Of a stretch of DNA of 64,000 nt, positions 1 through 10,761 are shown in pieces. The position numbers and the translations under genes are program-made. The notes beneath the pieces were generated by a model. That model was given only the letters and a program-made list of their open reading frames with translations. It was not told where the DNA came from and searched no databases. Every line of letters starts with the position of its first letter. Position 1 is the first letter of the stretch. Source of the stretch: Roseovarius sp. EL26 (GTDB lineage Bacteria; Pseudomonadota; Alphaproteobacteria; Rhodobacterales; Rhodobacteraceae); the NCBI RefSeq assembly GCF_900327775.1, contig NZ_OUMZ01000007.1, positions 1,785,606 to 1,849,605 of the forward strand, given 5' to 3'.

Positions 1-109
1 TCTAGTTTTCAAATTCGGTCTCATCACCAATCCCAGTCGGTATAACATGTCAATCTCGGCAGGCTGAGCTATTGAAACCGGTATTGTGAAATGTGCTGAC
101 CAATTCATG

Positions 110-1240
110 CTATCGCCGGTTCCGATATACAAACGACATTCTTTTACTCGCACCTCCTGGAGGAGGAGGGAATGGAGCAGCGCTTCGCACCTGTGCACTG
201 GCTGCACGGTCTATATCTGGTGATCCTGTACTACGAAGAACTCTGACCCAGGCCAATGTTCCGTCTGGATTGATCTCAAAAGACACCTGTGCCGTCCCTT
301 GAGAACTGGCATATAGGATCGGAGAGCGATTTAACTGCATCAGCACCCGGCCGGCATAGTTGGTTATACTTGCATTTCCAGAATTTCGAGAGCCGCTAAA
401 ACCGGTGCCCTGAGATTGGCCACTACGGCGACCAGCAAACGGATCGGCACCGCCGCGTTTGTACGCAGCCAGCGGCGATTCTATAACGCCAACCGAACCC
501 GATTTCTGCGCACCCCCAGATTGGCCCAACGCGGCGCCTAACGGCCGTGCCTTTGGCGGTCGTACCGACGTTTTAACGGCTGATTTTGAAAGAATATCAG
601 CGTCTTCTGTCGCTAGAGTTTCAGGATCATCAGGCGCGGATGCAACGGTGACCTCAGGCAGCACAGGTTCCAATACTTCCTGCTCATCAGGTGTTTCCGG
701 GGTAGGTGATGGCTCACTCACCGCCTCGCTGGTTAGCGCCTCTGCAGGGGCAATGCTGCCATCTGCGGTTCCTTCAGGTACCTCGGTCACATTATCTATC
801 TCATCGGGTTGCAATGCTGCTACATCCGAATTCGTGTCATCTTCACCACCTGACGGCCCTGCGGAATCATCTGCTGAGGTTTCACTCTCAGATGGCTCTA
901 TAACATCCGGTTTAGTCGCCTCTCCTGTGCCCGTGTCAGGCGCCATCACGTCCTGAGGATTGTCAGATGCTACCAACGCTTGCGAGGTCGGCGCTTCCTC
1001 GATGACTGGTTCTGGTGGCGTCACACTTGGTGGATCAGGCGTCTGGACTGCCTCTGGTTTCGTCACAGTTGCTGCTTCAGCAAAATCTTCAAATGAACCG
1101 CCAACATCAGCCAGGTCAGATGCGCCGTTTTCCACTGATTGTTGCTGCAATTCCGGGGTTGTGAAGTTCAACCCCAAGCCGTGCACAAGCAGTGACAGAA
1201 GGACAGCGACGGCCGCAACAAAAACTGACCGCCTCATCAT
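110..1240 (-). CDS. TonB-like energy transducer
   Basis: Probable TonB-family protein that couples proton-motive force to outer-membrane transport. Seen: one hydrophobic segment at about residues 5-25, a long acidic Pro/Glu/Ala-rich spacer (about 35-225) suited to crossing the periplasm, a Gly/Ser/Arg-rich stretch, and a C-terminal TonB fold from about residue 295 with the strand GTAQVSFEINPDGTL and the following SPDIDRAA helix. At 376 aa it is longer than enteric TonB, mostly from the spacer. No exbB/exbD or receptor gene lies nearby, so the partner is unknown; it could also be a TolA-like protein. Its ATG overlaps the stop of the doubtful ORF before it. Confidence 0.8.
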   Translation of the reverse strand: MMRRSVFVAAVAVLLSLLVHGLGLNFTTPELQQQSVENGASDLADVGGSFEDFAEAATVTKPEAVQTPDPPSVTPPEPVIEEAPTSQALVASDNPQDVMAPDTGTGEATKPDVIEPSESETSADDSAGPSGGEDDTNSDVAALQPDEIDNVTEVPEGTADGSIAPAEALTSEAVSEPSPTPETPDEQEVLEPVLPEVTVASAPDDPETLATEDADILSKSAVKTSVRPPKARPLGAALGQSGGAQKSGSVGVIESPLAAYKRGGADPFAGRRSGQSQGTGFSGSRNSGNASITNYAGRVLMQLNRSPILYASSQGTAQVSFEINPDGTLAWVRVLRSTGSPDIDRAASAQVRSAAPFPPPPGGASKRMSFVYRNRR

Positions 1241-1563
1241 CCGAAGGCTCGCCTATGAAACCCCTCACTTAACCGGGTCAGGCAATGCTTAAGCGCATCG
1301 GCTCGCGGTTTAGTAAGGCTATAACGTAGAAACGGCATCGTCAGCTTCTCATCTGTGCAATGCCGGACACGCAGGGTTTTCGGCAGGTTCGGCTTCATCA
1401 GCTCTGCTATTTCTAACGAGAAACGCACTGCCATGAAAGGCAGGCCTACATCATTGTGATCAGATGGTCTAAGTTCCCGTGCTGCTGTAGTTTCCATCGT
1501 GATAATACGAGTCAAGACCCGCGGTAATCTCATGCAAAGGTAACGCAGATCGTAATGTTCCAC
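1237..1563 (-). CDS. doubtful small ORF between GST and tonB-like genes
   Basis: Open frame of 108 codons beginning with GTG at 1563; an internal ATG lies at 1497. I do not recognise the protein. It is basic, has no membrane segment and no clear motif. Its TGA overlaps the ATG of the TonB-like gene (ATGATGA), which would suit translational coupling, but neither possible start has a clear Shine-Dalgarno sequence. It fills an otherwise empty 340-base gap. It could be real, a decayed gene, or chance. Confidence 0.3.
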   Translation of the reverse strand: MEHYDLRYLCMRLPRVLTRIITMETTAARELRPSDHNDVGLPFMAVRFSLEIAELMKPNLPKTLRVRHCTDEKLTMPFLRYSLTKPRADALKHCLTRLSEGFHRRAFG

Positions 1564-1578
1564 GTGAGGATGTGAGCT

Positions 1579-2244
1579 CTAAAAATCCAGATCTGCGTAA
1601 TGCGCAGGCGGTGGGAAGCCCGGCACTTGGTCGGTCAGAATTCTGCGAAAGGCCGGGCGAGATTTGATCTTGGCGTACCAGTCTTTGACCACATCCGAAC
1701 GGTTCCAATCAACGTCACTGATATAGTCTAGCGAACTCAGGTGCGCGGCGGCGGCGAAATCGGCCAATGTCATCACATCGCCGGCCAGCCAGCGCCGGCG
1801 ATCCAGAAGCCAGGCCATGTAATCAAGGTGATATTTGATCGCCTTAGCACCGGCTTTGACATTGGTACTGTCAGGAAAGCCCCGTTTCATCACCTTTTTG
1901 TTTACCCGCTCATAAACCAACTTTGAGGTCACCTCGTGGTGAAACTTGTCATCGAACCAGCTTACCATGCGACGGACTTCAAAGCGTTGCTTGGGGTCGT
2001 TGGGCATCAATTGCGGCTCGGGGTAAGCCTCCTCCAGATATTCACAAATGGCGCTGCTTTCGGCCATCACCATACCGTCAATTTTCAGCACAGGTACCTT
2101 GCCTGCCGGATTGCGGCGCAGAAAATCCGGGTCCTGTTCCCAATACCGTTCCTCGGTCAGCTCGCATTCAATACGCTTTTCCGCCAGTGACAGGCGAACT
2201 TTGCGACAAAACGGGGACAGGGGAACGTGGAACAGCTTGGCCAT
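1579..2244 (-). CDS. glutathione S-transferase family protein
   Basis: Soluble GST-fold protein of 221 aa. The N-terminal thioredoxin-like domain (1-80) shows SPFCRKVR at 10-17 in the active-site position, the cis-proline context VPVL near 50-53 and the glutathione-contacting ESSAI at 62-66. The C-terminal helical domain carries LAGDVMTLADFAAAAHL, the usual N-capping motif. The cysteine at 13 suggests an omega/beta-like thiol-transfer mode rather than a Tyr/Ser enzyme. It lies between mtgA and the TonB-like gene in the same direction. The substrate cannot be told from the sequence. Confidence 0.88.
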   Translation of the reverse strand: MAKLFHVPLSPFCRKVRLSLAEKRIECELTEERYWEQDPDFLRRNPAGKVPVLKIDGMVMAESSAICEYLEEAYPEPQLMPNDPKQRFEVRRMVSWFDDKFHHEVTSKLVYERVNKKVMKRGFPDSTNVKAGAKAIKYHLDYMAWLLDRRRWLAGDVMTLADFAAAAHLSSLDYISDVDWNRSDVVKDWYAKIKSRPAFRRILTDQVPGFPPPAHYADLDF

Positions 2245-2299
2245 GACAATCTCTAGAAAGAATGGGTTTCATCCTCAATGCCCGGAATGATGGAGTTTT

Positions 2300-3019
2300 T
2301 CAATCCTCGAAACAATCAGCCCGGCCATCCCGGTCAATTGTTGCTGCCCCGTCCATGATAGATGAGGCCCGTTTCTTCATCCAGGCACTGGGATTTTTGG
2401 CAGAACGCCCCTTTGGGTCAGGTAAAACCGCCGCCAGCAGCGCCGCATGGCGTGCCGTCAATTTCGAGGGCGCAACATCAAAGTAATGACGCGACGCGGC
2501 GCCAACGCCGAACACGCCCTCATCAAATTCCGCAACATTCATGTATACCTCAACAATACGCCGCTTGTCCCAGGCCAGCTCAACCAACGGCGTCATCAGT
2601 GCTTCAAGCGCCTTACGCAGCCAGCTACGCCCGTGCCACAGATAAGTATTCTTGACCGTCTGCTGCGACAGGGTCGACGCACCACGCCCGCCACCATCCT
2701 CAATCGCATCGCGGATGGCATTCATGTCAAAACCCCAGTGATTACAGAAGTTGGCATCCTCGGCCGCCACAATCGACCGCGCCATCACGGGGGCCACTTC
2801 ATCGATGCTCACCCAGCGATATGAAATCTTGCCAAGCCGGTGTTCTTCTTGTCCCATGTAATAGGTTTCAGGCGGCATCATCCAACGATGCGCCACCACA
2901 ACGCCGACAATCACAACCACGATAAGGGTGGCAAATCGCAAACCCCAGCGCCGCAAAAACCGTATCGGGTTGATACGGGGTATTTTGCGGGATTTCTTTG
3001 ACTTGCGTGATTTTGCCAT
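2300..3019 (-). CDS. mtgA: monofunctional peptidoglycan glycosyltransferase
   Basis: Polymerises lipid II into glycan strands at the periplasmic face. With the chosen start the protein has 239 aa: a basic N-terminus (1-25), one membrane anchor (about 27-47) and a GT51 domain. The catalytic glutamate lies in AAEDANF (Glu87); GASTLSQQ (113-120) and VYMNVAEFDEGVFGV (158-172) are the further GT51 motifs. I chose the ATG at 3019 because AAAGAGGA precedes it; an in-frame start 36 bases upstream has no ribosome binding site and adds unrelated residues. No transpeptidase domain, as expected for MtgA. Confidence 0.93.
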   Translation of the reverse strand: MAKSRKSKKSRKIPRINPIRFLRRWGLRFATLIVVVIVGVVVAHRWMMPPETYYMGQEEHRLGKISYRWVSIDEVAPVMARSIVAAEDANFCNHWGFDMNAIRDAIEDGGGRGASTLSQQTVKNTYLWHGRSWLRKALEALMTPLVELAWDKRRIVEVYMNVAEFDEGVFGVGAASRHYFDVAPSKLTARHAALLAAVLPDPKGRSAKNPSAWMKKRASSIMDGAATIDRDGRADCFED

Positions 3020-3118
3020 ATCCTCTTTGCTACCCTTGCCACGCCACAGATGCAAACGCAGAAATTGTGCAAAGGTTTATCATTTGTGTTTACCTCCCCG
3101 CATGTTAACAGCACATGA

Positions 3119-4051
3119 ATGCAAGACGTATTTTTTCAGACTCTACCGTTTTTCCTAATGATCGGACTCGGCTTTGGGGCCGGGCGCAGTGGCTTTTTCA
3201 ATGCAGAGGCCACCGCCTATCTGACCAAATTTGTGTTTTACTTCGCGTTGTCGGCCATGTTGTTTCGCTTTGCCGCGAACCTGTCACTGGCCGAACTGTT
3301 CGATCTGAACTTTGTGCTCGCCTATCTGTGCGGTTCGGCATTTGTCTATATCTTGGCCAGTGTCATTGCGATGCTACGTGGCATGAACATCGAGGAAACC
3401 GCGGTCGAGGCGCAATGCGCCGTGATTGGGAATGTGGGTTTCCTCGGTGTACCGATGCTAACGCTATTGCTGGGAACCCAGGCGATTGGCCCGGTCATGC
3501 TGGTTCTCGCCGTCGACCTGATCGTATTCGGCTCACTCATCGTGATCCTAATCACGGGGTCGCGTGATGGCAGGATGTCCATCGGCATTCTTGGTAGCGT
3601 GGCAATGGGCCTGCTGAAAAACCCGATGATCGTCTCCATCAGCCTTGGACTGATCTGGTCAGGTCTGCGCTTGCCGATTCCGGCACCAATGAACAATTTT
3701 CTTGCCATTCTTGGCAATGCGGCGACGCCTTGTGCACTGTTCGCAATCGGGGCTTCACTGGCCACAAAAGCTGCCGAACGCCCCTTTGTGGCGGGATGGC
3801 TATCGCTATGCAAACTCGTCCTGCATCCTCTTGCAGTTGCCATCACCGCCATCGCTCTCTTCAAGGTGGATCCTTATGCTGCTGCAGTCATGATCGCCGC
3901 CGCCGCGCTACCTGTAGCCGGGAACGTTTACATTCTGGCGCAACACTACGGCGTCGCCCCGCAACGGGTGTCCGCCTCAATCCTTATATCAACGACACTT
4001 GCTTTGCTCACCGTGTCGCTGGTAATCGGTTGGGTAACGCAAATGAATTGA
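3119..4051 (+). CDS. AEC-family transporter (auxin efflux carrier type)
   Basis: Integral membrane protein of 310 aa with about ten hydrophobic segments in two halves, the arrangement of the AEC/BASS superfamily. The stretch NVGFLGVPML (about 105-114) matches the conserved crossover motif of the first half, and ALPVAGNVYILA near the C-terminus the equivalent of the second half. Bacterial relatives export or import small organic acids; the substrate here is unknown. Divergent from mtgA with about 100 bases between the starts. Confidence 0.85.
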   Translation: MQDVFFQTLPFFLMIGLGFGAGRSGFFNAEATAYLTKFVFYFALSAMLFRFAANLSLAELFDLNFVLAYLCGSAFVYILASVIAMLRGMNIEETAVEAQCAVIGNVGFLGVPMLTLLLGTQAIGPVMLVLAVDLIVFGSLIVILITGSRDGRMSIGILGSVAMGLLKNPMIVSISLGLIWSGLRLPIPAPMNNFLAILGNAATPCALFAIGASLATKAAERPFVAGWLSLCKLVLHPLAVAITAIALFKVDPYAAAVMIAAAALPVAGNVYILAQHYGVAPQRVSASILISTTLALLTVSLVIGWVTQMN

Positions 4052-4137
4052 GAATAGCCAGCACCAACAGGGGTTGTCACAGCCCCCTTAAAATGCTGAC
4101 TGTGCTCAGAACACATTAACCCAAGGGAAGTCTCACC

Positions 4138-4971
4138 ATGAAAATCGTCTCGGAAAATGCCTGCTTTGGCGGTGTTCAAGGAGTCTATAGCCACACTTCA
4201 GAGGCCTGCAGCTGCGACATGACTTTTGGCCTATTTTTGCCAGCCGAGGCTAAGGACGGCCCGGTGCCAGTGCTATGGTATCTTTCAGGTCTGACCTGCA
4301 CCCATGAAAACGCTATGACCAAAGCTGGCGCGCAAGCCTGGGCGGCTGAGCAAGGCATCGCATTGGTGTTCCCTGACACCTCCCCACGCGGCGACGGTGC
4401 GGCCAATGATGAGGCATACGATTTGGGCCAAGGTGCCGGGTTCTACGTCAATGCAACGCAAAACCCTTGGGCGCCGCATTTCCGCATGTGGGACTATGTC
4501 GCCGAGGAACTGCCAAATCTGATCACATCCGAATTTGCCATCGATGCTGACCGTCAAGCCATCACCGGCCACTCCATGGGCGGTCACGGCGCGCTGACGC
4601 TGGCGATGAACCTGCCCGGACGTTACAAATCGGTTTCGGCGTTTTCTCCAATCTGCAACCCCACTGCCAGCGACTGGGGCCGCAAACAGCTCTCAGCCTA
4701 TCTTGGCGACGACGAGAGCAAATGGACAGCACATGACGCCTCATTGTTGATGCGCGAAAAAGGATTTGACGGCCCAATCCTGACCGACACTGGCACCAAC
4801 GACCAGTTCGGCGACCTGTTAAAAACCGAAAGCCTGTTTGAAGCCACCGCCGCACGCCGCCAACAAGCCAACCTGCGCCTGCAGCCGGGCTATGATCACA
4901 GCTATTTCTTTGTGTCCACATTCATGGAAGACCACGTCACCTTCCATGCAGAGGCTTTATATACGGGGTAA
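4138..4971 (+). CDS. fghA: S-formylglutathione hydrolase
   Basis: Cytoplasmic alpha/beta hydrolase that splits S-formylglutathione to formate and glutathione, the last step of glutathione-dependent formaldehyde oxidation. Seen: nucleophile elbow GHSMGG with Ser146, and by family position Asp222 (GTNDQF) and His254 (GYDHSYFF). The 277-aa length is normal for the esterase D family. AAGGGAAG lies before the ATG. The gene is followed three bases later by sthA, so the two are very likely co-transcribed. The upstream dehydrogenase gene (adhI/flhA) is not in this window. Confidence 0.95.
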   Translation: MKIVSENACFGGVQGVYSHTSEACSCDMTFGLFLPAEAKDGPVPVLWYLSGLTCTHENAMTKAGAQAWAAEQGIALVFPDTSPRGDGAANDEAYDLGQGAGFYVNATQNPWAPHFRMWDYVAEELPNLITSEFAIDADRQAITGHSMGGHGALTLAMNLPGRYKSVSAFSPICNPTASDWGRKQLSAYLGDDESKWTAHDASLLMREKGFDGPILTDTGTNDQFGDLLKTESLFEATAARRQQANLRLQPGYDHSYFFVSTFMEDHVTFHAEALYTG

Positions 4972-4974
4972 ACC

Positions 4975-6408
4975 ATGTCGCATTATGATCTGATCGTTAT
5001 TGGCTCCGGCCCTGCTGGCCGCTCTGCCGCCATTCAAGCCGGCAAACTCAAGCGCCGGGTGTTGGTCATTGACCGCAAGGATCGTTTGGGAGGGGTGTCC
5101 GTCCATACCGGCACCATCCCGTCCAAAACCCTGCGCGAAACCGTGCTGAACCTTTCCGGTTGGCGCGAGCGTAGTTTTTACGGCAGATCATACCGCGTTA
5201 AAGACGACATTGAGGCGCAGGATCTGAAAATGCGCCTGCACAAAACCCTCGATTACGAGGTCGACGTGCTAGAGCATCAGTTCAACCGTAACCACGTTGA
5301 AACCCTGCTGGGCATGGCCAAGTTTCTTGACCCTAACACAGTCGAAGTGGCGACCGAGGCTGGAGAAACAACAACCCTGACGGCTGATAAGTTCCTGATT
5401 TCCACCGGCACCAAAACCTATCGCCCTGACACCGTGCCATTCAACGGAACCACAATCGTAGACAGCGACGAGTTTCTTGAACTCGCACGTATTCCGCGCA
5501 GCCTGATCGTGGTTGGTGCAGGCGTCATTGGTGTTGAATACGCTACAATGTTTTCAGCGCTAGACGTACGCGTCACCCTGATCGAGCCGCGCGATAGTTT
5601 CCTTGATTTCATCGACCGCACGATCATTCAGGAATTCACCCATCAAACCCGTGAAAACGGTGTTGATCTACGTTTGGGCTCTGCCATCAACAGTATCGAA
5701 GATGCTGGCGAGCATGTCGAAGTCACATTGGCCAATGGCCGCCACATCCGGTCTGAGATGCTGCTCTTTGCAGCTGGACGTATGGGGGCTACAGCAAAAT
5801 TGAACACCGCTGCTGCCGGCTTGGAAACCGACCACCGTGGCCGGATAGAAGTCGACCGCAAAACATACCAAACCAATGTGCCGCATATCTATGCTGCCGG
5901 TGACGTGATCGGCCACCCCTCATTGGCCTCAACCTCTCTGCAACAAGGCCGGATCGCGGCGTGCCATGCGCTTGACACTCCCACCCTGCCCGAAAGCGCC
6001 TGGTTCCCTTATGGGATCTATTCGGTGCCTGAAATCTCAACCTGCGGCATGTCCGAGGAAGAGGCACAAGAGCGCGGCATCCCCTATGAAGTTGGTATTG
6101 CGCGGTTCCGCGAAACATCGCGCGGGCACATCATGGGGTTAGAACATGGTATGCTGAAAATGCTGTTCAGCCTGAAAACCCGCCGCGTATTGGGCGTGCA
6201 GATTGTGGGCGAAGGCGCAACTGAACTGATTCACATCGCACAAGCCGTGCTGAACCTCAAAGGTACGGTTGATTACTTCGTCCAGAACACCTTCAACTAC
6301 CCAACTTTGGCCGAGGCCTATAAAATCGCTGGCTTGGATGCCTTTAACCGCATGCCGATCCCCGAGGAATACAAGGTCAAACGCGACGCCAAGAAAAAGA
6401 AGAAATAG
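4975..6408 (+). CDS. sthA: soluble Si-specific NAD(P) transhydrogenase
   Basis: FAD flavoprotein that equilibrates NADPH and NAD+ in the cytosol. Seen: FAD-binding GSGPAG (10-15), a second Rossmann motif GAGVIG (181-186), the FAD-contact YAAGDVIG and a C-terminal dimerisation domain. In the position of the redox-active Cys-x4-Cys of dihydrolipoamide dehydrogenases it reads [14 protein letters not shown], with neither cysteine, the hallmark that separates SthA from disulfide reductases. Ends in a lysine-rich tail. Located directly after fghA, a sensible link because formaldehyde oxidation makes NADH. Confidence 0.93.
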   Translation: MSHYDLIVIGSGPAGRSAAIQAGKLKRRVLVIDRKDRLGGVSVHTGTIPSKTLRETVLNLSGWRERSFYGRSYRVKDDIEAQDLKMRLHKTLDYEVDVLEHQFNRNHVETLLGMAKFLDPNTVEVATEAGETTTLTADKFLISTGTKTYRPDTVPFNGTTIVDSDEFLELARIPRSLIVVGAGVIGVEYATMFSALDVRVTLIEPRDSFLDFIDRTIIQEFTHQTRENGVDLRLGSAINSIEDAGEHVEVTLANGRHIRSEMLLFAAGRMGATAKLNTAAAGLETDHRGRIEVDRKTYQTNVPHIYAAGDVIGHPSLASTSLQQGRIAACHALDTPTLPESAWFPYGIYSVPEISTCGMSEEEAQERGIPYEVGIARFRETSRGHIMGLEHGMLKMLFSLKTRRVLGVQIVGEGATELIHIAQAVLNLKGTVDYFVQNTFNYPTLAEAYKIAGLDAFNRMPIPEEYKVKRDAKKKKK

Positions 6409-6425
6409 CCACAAAAGGGGGCAGC

Positions 6426-6878
6426 ATGATCTATGTCGATGCAGATGCCTGCCCTGTCCGGGCCGAAGTCGAACGGGTTGGCACACGCCATAATCTAAAG
6501 ATGTTTGTCGTCTCAAACGGCGGATTGCGCCCTTCACCCAATCCTCTGGTGGAAAATGTGATTGTGCCTGACGGACCTGATATTGCCGACATGTGGATCG
6601 CCGATCGCGCAGGCAAAGGCGACGTTGTCATCACCGGAGACATCCCTCTGGCGGCGCGCTGCATTGAAAACGGAGCGCAGGTCCTGCGCCACAATGGTGA
6701 TGCCTTCACCCCCGGAAATATAGGACAACAATTGGCGATGCGGGATCTGATGACAGATCTGCGCGCGGCCGACCCTTTCCGACAAGGTGGCGGTGGCAAA
6801 CCATTCAGTAAGGCCGACCGTTCGCGATTTCTGAACGCTCTGGAACGTGCGGTGCGCAGTGCCGTAGCACAGGGATGA
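6426..6878 (+). CDS. YaiI/YqxD family protein (DUF188)
   Basis: Protein of 150 aa of the UPF0178/DUF188 family. It begins [15 protein letters not shown], the family signature with the acidic residues of a PIN-like fold, and has [17 protein letters not shown] in the middle. The fold suggests a metal-dependent nuclease, but the cellular role of the family is not established. Lies 17 bases after sthA and its stop overlaps the next start (ATGA), so it is probably part of the same transcript. Confidence 0.9.
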   Translation: MIYVDADACPVRAEVERVGTRHNLKMFVVSNGGLRPSPNPLVENVIVPDGPDIADMWIADRAGKGDVVITGDIPLAARCIENGAQVLRHNGDAFTPGNIGQQLAMRDLMTDLRAADPFRQGGGGKPFSKADRSRFLNALERAVRSAVAQG

Positions 6879-7819
6879 CCGCAGCCCTCCGACGCGCAAA
6901 TCTGCTAGGCGCCTTGTTCGGCATGGCCGCCGTCTTTTGCTTTTCACTCAATGACCTGTGGATCAAGCAACTCTCGGATAACTACGCCCTACATCAAGTC
7001 GTATTGATCCGTGCCTGCATCGGCACGCTCACCTTTTTCATAATCGTCATGCCCTTTAACGGTGGATTACGGGTGTTTCGCACCAAACGCCCGCGCGCAT
7101 TGGCCCTGCGCGGGATGTGCGCGGTGTTGGCGAATACGTTCCTCTTTCTTGGCCTTTGGGCTCTGCCCATCGCAGATGCCGTAGCGATCTTCTTTGTCTC
7201 GCCCCTGATCATCACCTTGTTGTCAGTCTTTATCCTGCGCGAAACTGTTGGCCCCCGTCGTTGGGCAGCCGTGATCATTGGCCTGATTGGCGTGTTGGTC
7301 ATCATTCGCCCCGGCACCTCGGCGTTTCAGATTGCCTCGATCTTTCCGATCTTTGCCGCCACACTGTATTCCTGCATGCACATCATCGCCCGCCGGATCG
7401 GTCAAACTGAAAGCGCGGCCACCATGGCAATCTACACCCAGCTGTCCCTTGTTCTGGTCGCCAGTCTGGTGGGGCTATCGTTAGGTGATGGCCGCATGGC
7501 CGCCTCCAGCATCCCGGCGTTAGAACTGCTGTTTCGCGCATGGACCACAGTTGATCCAGCCGATTACCTGACATTCGTCTTGCTAGGGTCGACCGGGATG
7601 ATGGGCAGCTTCCTGATTTCTCAGGCCTTCCGTCTGGGCGAGGCTGCCTTTGTCGCCCCGATGGAGTATATCTCCATGCCTATGGCGATCTTCTGGGGGA
7701 TCACTTTTTTCAACACCTGGCCCGATGGTAGCACATGGGCCGGCATTGCTCTCATTCTCGGGTCAGGTCTTTACATGGTATGGCGCGAAACGCTCACCCC
7801 GGCCCATAATCCGACCTAA
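6875..7819 (+). CDS. EamA/DMT family exporter
   Basis: Membrane protein of 314 aa with about ten transmembrane helices in two EamA repeats (roughly 10-145 and 160-305), the pattern of drug/metabolite transporters. The end of repeat one reads [21 protein letters not shown], typical of the RhaT/YdcZ-like group. Start overlaps the stop of the YaiI-family gene (ATGA), indicating coupled translation. The exported compound cannot be deduced. Confidence 0.88.
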   Translation: MTAALRRANLLGALFGMAAVFCFSLNDLWIKQLSDNYALHQVVLIRACIGTLTFFIIVMPFNGGLRVFRTKRPRALALRGMCAVLANTFLFLGLWALPIADAVAIFFVSPLIITLLSVFILRETVGPRRWAAVIIGLIGVLVIIRPGTSAFQIASIFPIFAATLYSCMHIIARRIGQTESAATMAIYTQLSLVLVASLVGLSLGDGRMAASSIPALELLFRAWTTVDPADYLTFVLLGSTGMMGSFLISQAFRLGEAAFVAPMEYISMPMAIFWGITFFNTWPDGSTWAGIALILGSGLYMVWRETLTPAHNPT

Positions 7820-7908
7820 GTTCACCCCATGTTTTTCATGCGCGCCAACCGAGCCTATCACACCGGCTGATGGCGCAACTCAGCCACATTCCACGTGTCT
7901 TCGAAACC

Positions 7909-7934
7909 AAAAAAGCCCCGCCAGATGGCGGGGC
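7909..7934 (-). terminator. intrinsic terminator of ccrM
   Basis: Perfect stem GCCCCGCC / GGCGGGGC (7915-7922 and 7927-7934) with loop AGAT, followed on the minus strand by six T. It lies about 60 bases after the ccrM stop. Confidence 0.85.
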
Positions 7935-7995
7935 AAGGTAAGTGCCCTATGTCAGGCACAGGCACCGGCGGTAACACCTTGTTGTTCTGTTATGC

Positions 7996-9201
<1,206 letters not shown>

Positions 9202-9203
<2 letters not shown>

Positions 9204-9834
9204 AATCACTTACTATTTTTACTTGATACAACATATTGTGTACCGGCTTGAACGAACGTCTATGGTGTGGGGTCACCCCAAGATTTTGAAGCGCCTCTTT
9301 GTGCTGTTTTGACGGGTAACCTGCGTTTCTTTCCCATCCATAGCCGGGAAACTGTTGCGCCAAGTCCTCCATGATCCGATCGCGTGTGATTTTTGCCACA
9401 ATGGATGCCGCCGCAATCGACACAGAAACCGCATCACCCTTGATCACTGCCCGCGATGGGATCGTCAAACCCTTGGGGATCATATTGCCATCGATCAGCG
9501 CAAAATCAGCCACGTTCTTCAATCCAGCCACCGCCCGCTCCATTGCCAGATGCGAGGCACGCAGAATGTTGAGCTCGTCAATTTCCTCAACGCTTGCATG
9601 CGCAATCGAGACATCAGCGCATTCCATCAAAGCGTCATACAAGATTTGCCGTCGTTTCAGCGTCAGCTTCTTTGAATCGTTCAATCCCTCGGGGATCCGC
9701 ATGGGATCCAACACCGCCGCCGCCGCCGTGACCGGCCCGGCTAGCGGACCACGTCCAACTTCGTCGACCCCTGCAATACAGGTTGCCCCGCGTTCAAACG
9801 CTTCGGTTTCGTAGGAATAATCAGGTTGGCTCAT
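9202..9834 (-). CDS. rnhB: ribonuclease HII
   Basis: Removes RNA, including single ribonucleotides, from DNA duplexes. 210 aa. Seen: the type-2 signature GVDEVGRGPLAGPV with the metal-binding Asp24 and Glu25, further carboxylates in FALIDGN and in ASIVAKITRDRIM (the family's conserved aspartates), and the C-terminal GYPSKQHKEAL. Lies immediately upstream of ccrM in the same direction, an arrangement usual in Rhodobacteraceae; its stop codon overlaps the most distal GANTC site of the ccrM promoter. Confidence 0.95.
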
Positions 9835-9910
9835 ACCGCCCTAAAACCACAGCGCTGCAATAATTGCAAAGCGGCTTTACCGTAACAGAGCCAACACCCG
9901 GCAAAAAGAA

Positions 9911-9930
9911 AAGAGGGCCGAAGCCCTCTT
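9911..9930 (-). terminator. strong intrinsic terminator, minus strand
   Basis: Perfect stem AAGAGGGC / GCCCTCTT with TTCG loop, followed on the minus strand by TTCTTTTT. It points away from any recognised long gene and therefore marks the end of a short transcript coming from the right (see the 34-codon ORF). Confidence 0.8.
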
Positions 9931-9936
9931 CCCCTA

Positions 9937-10041
9937 CTAGATTTTCATTTTGTCACCGACGGCCTTGCACCAAAGGGTTGAGCGGATCGGTTTCGTCAAA
10001 TTTAATTTCGCCTTTTCTGCGCCCATGGTTTTTGTGAACAT
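9937..10041 (-). CDS. possible small gene ending at a terminator (34 aa)
   Basis: ATG at 10041, TAG at 9937-9939, six bases before a strong hairpin terminator on the same strand. The peptide is basic and ends WCKAVGDKMKI; I do not recognise it. Another minus-strand frame over the same bases, ending FDETDPLNPLVQGRR, is also open but lacks a start. The good terminator argues that something is transcribed here; whether it is this peptide, the other frame or a non-coding RNA cannot be decided from the sequence. Confidence 0.35.
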   Translation of the reverse strand: MFTKTMGAEKAKLNLTKPIRSTLWCKAVGDKMKI

Positions 10042-10761
10042 GCTTCTTGTTATGCGCCCTTTTAATTCATGTGGTTCAGCTTTTCCTCGCACACTCAGCG
10101 CCATCGTTTCAGCGCTGCGGCGATTTTCACAAGTCCAGACATTGAAAGCTATTCAAATGGTCAGATTTCAAATCGACCTTTCGCCGCAGTCTGGCCCTAC
10201 CACCGAGACGCGGATAAACTGGCTTCTACCAACGCGGCTTTTGCTAATGCAGAAAGCCATCACGATTGCAGCGAGGCATTTGAAGCGACACTGCTAATTC
10301 CATCGACCAGCAGTTCGCCCAATCCGAATTCGACAAGTTTCAAATAGAACTTTTGCTTGCGCGGCAAACGGGCGTCTACAAAACTGCTGCCCACCTAACC
10401 GAAACGAGGGTCAGTCTGCGATCACTGTTACGTCGACTTCTGCGCCGTGATACAGAAATTTGCGCAACCACAGCAATATTTGCTCAATGGGCACCTGTAG
10501 CACGAAATTGACAATTCAGATGTTAGCCCTCTTCCGAAGTTTGCCGCTGTGGACACAAAAGTCGGCTTTTTTTATTACTTCGGCGTGGCGGAAGGCCTTT
10601 GTTTCACAACAGGTTGTGTAGTGACCCATAATCGATGAAAATTTCAGGTTTCTATGGGCATTTCCTCACGCATTTGTTCCGTGAGTTGATTTGAACCTCT
10701 CTGCATCCTGTTGGATCATGCAAATAAAGTTACCCTCACGAAACAGGAAGCGAATGCCAGC
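10042..10761. other. gene-poor stretch, possibly a decayed gene
   Basis: About 720 bases without a convincing gene. Three plus-strand frames take turns: one is open over 10069-10347 and another reads on from about 10290 to a TGA near 10508 (with FAQSEFDKFQIELLLARQ). The hand-over near 10290-10350 looks like a frameshifted remnant, but I recognise no family. The last 100 bases before 10762 should hold the promoter of the EamA gene. Confidence 0.3.

Noticed and set aside
459..956. 165-codon plus-strand frame
   Set aside because: Antisense to the Pro/Glu-rich spacer of the TonB-like gene; Ser/Thr-rich mirror of that composition, no ribosome binding site.
4138..7819. methylotrophy island around fghA
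   Set aside because: No methanol, methylamine or tetrahydrofolate C1 genes nearby; fghA-sthA alone is ordinary formaldehyde detoxification.
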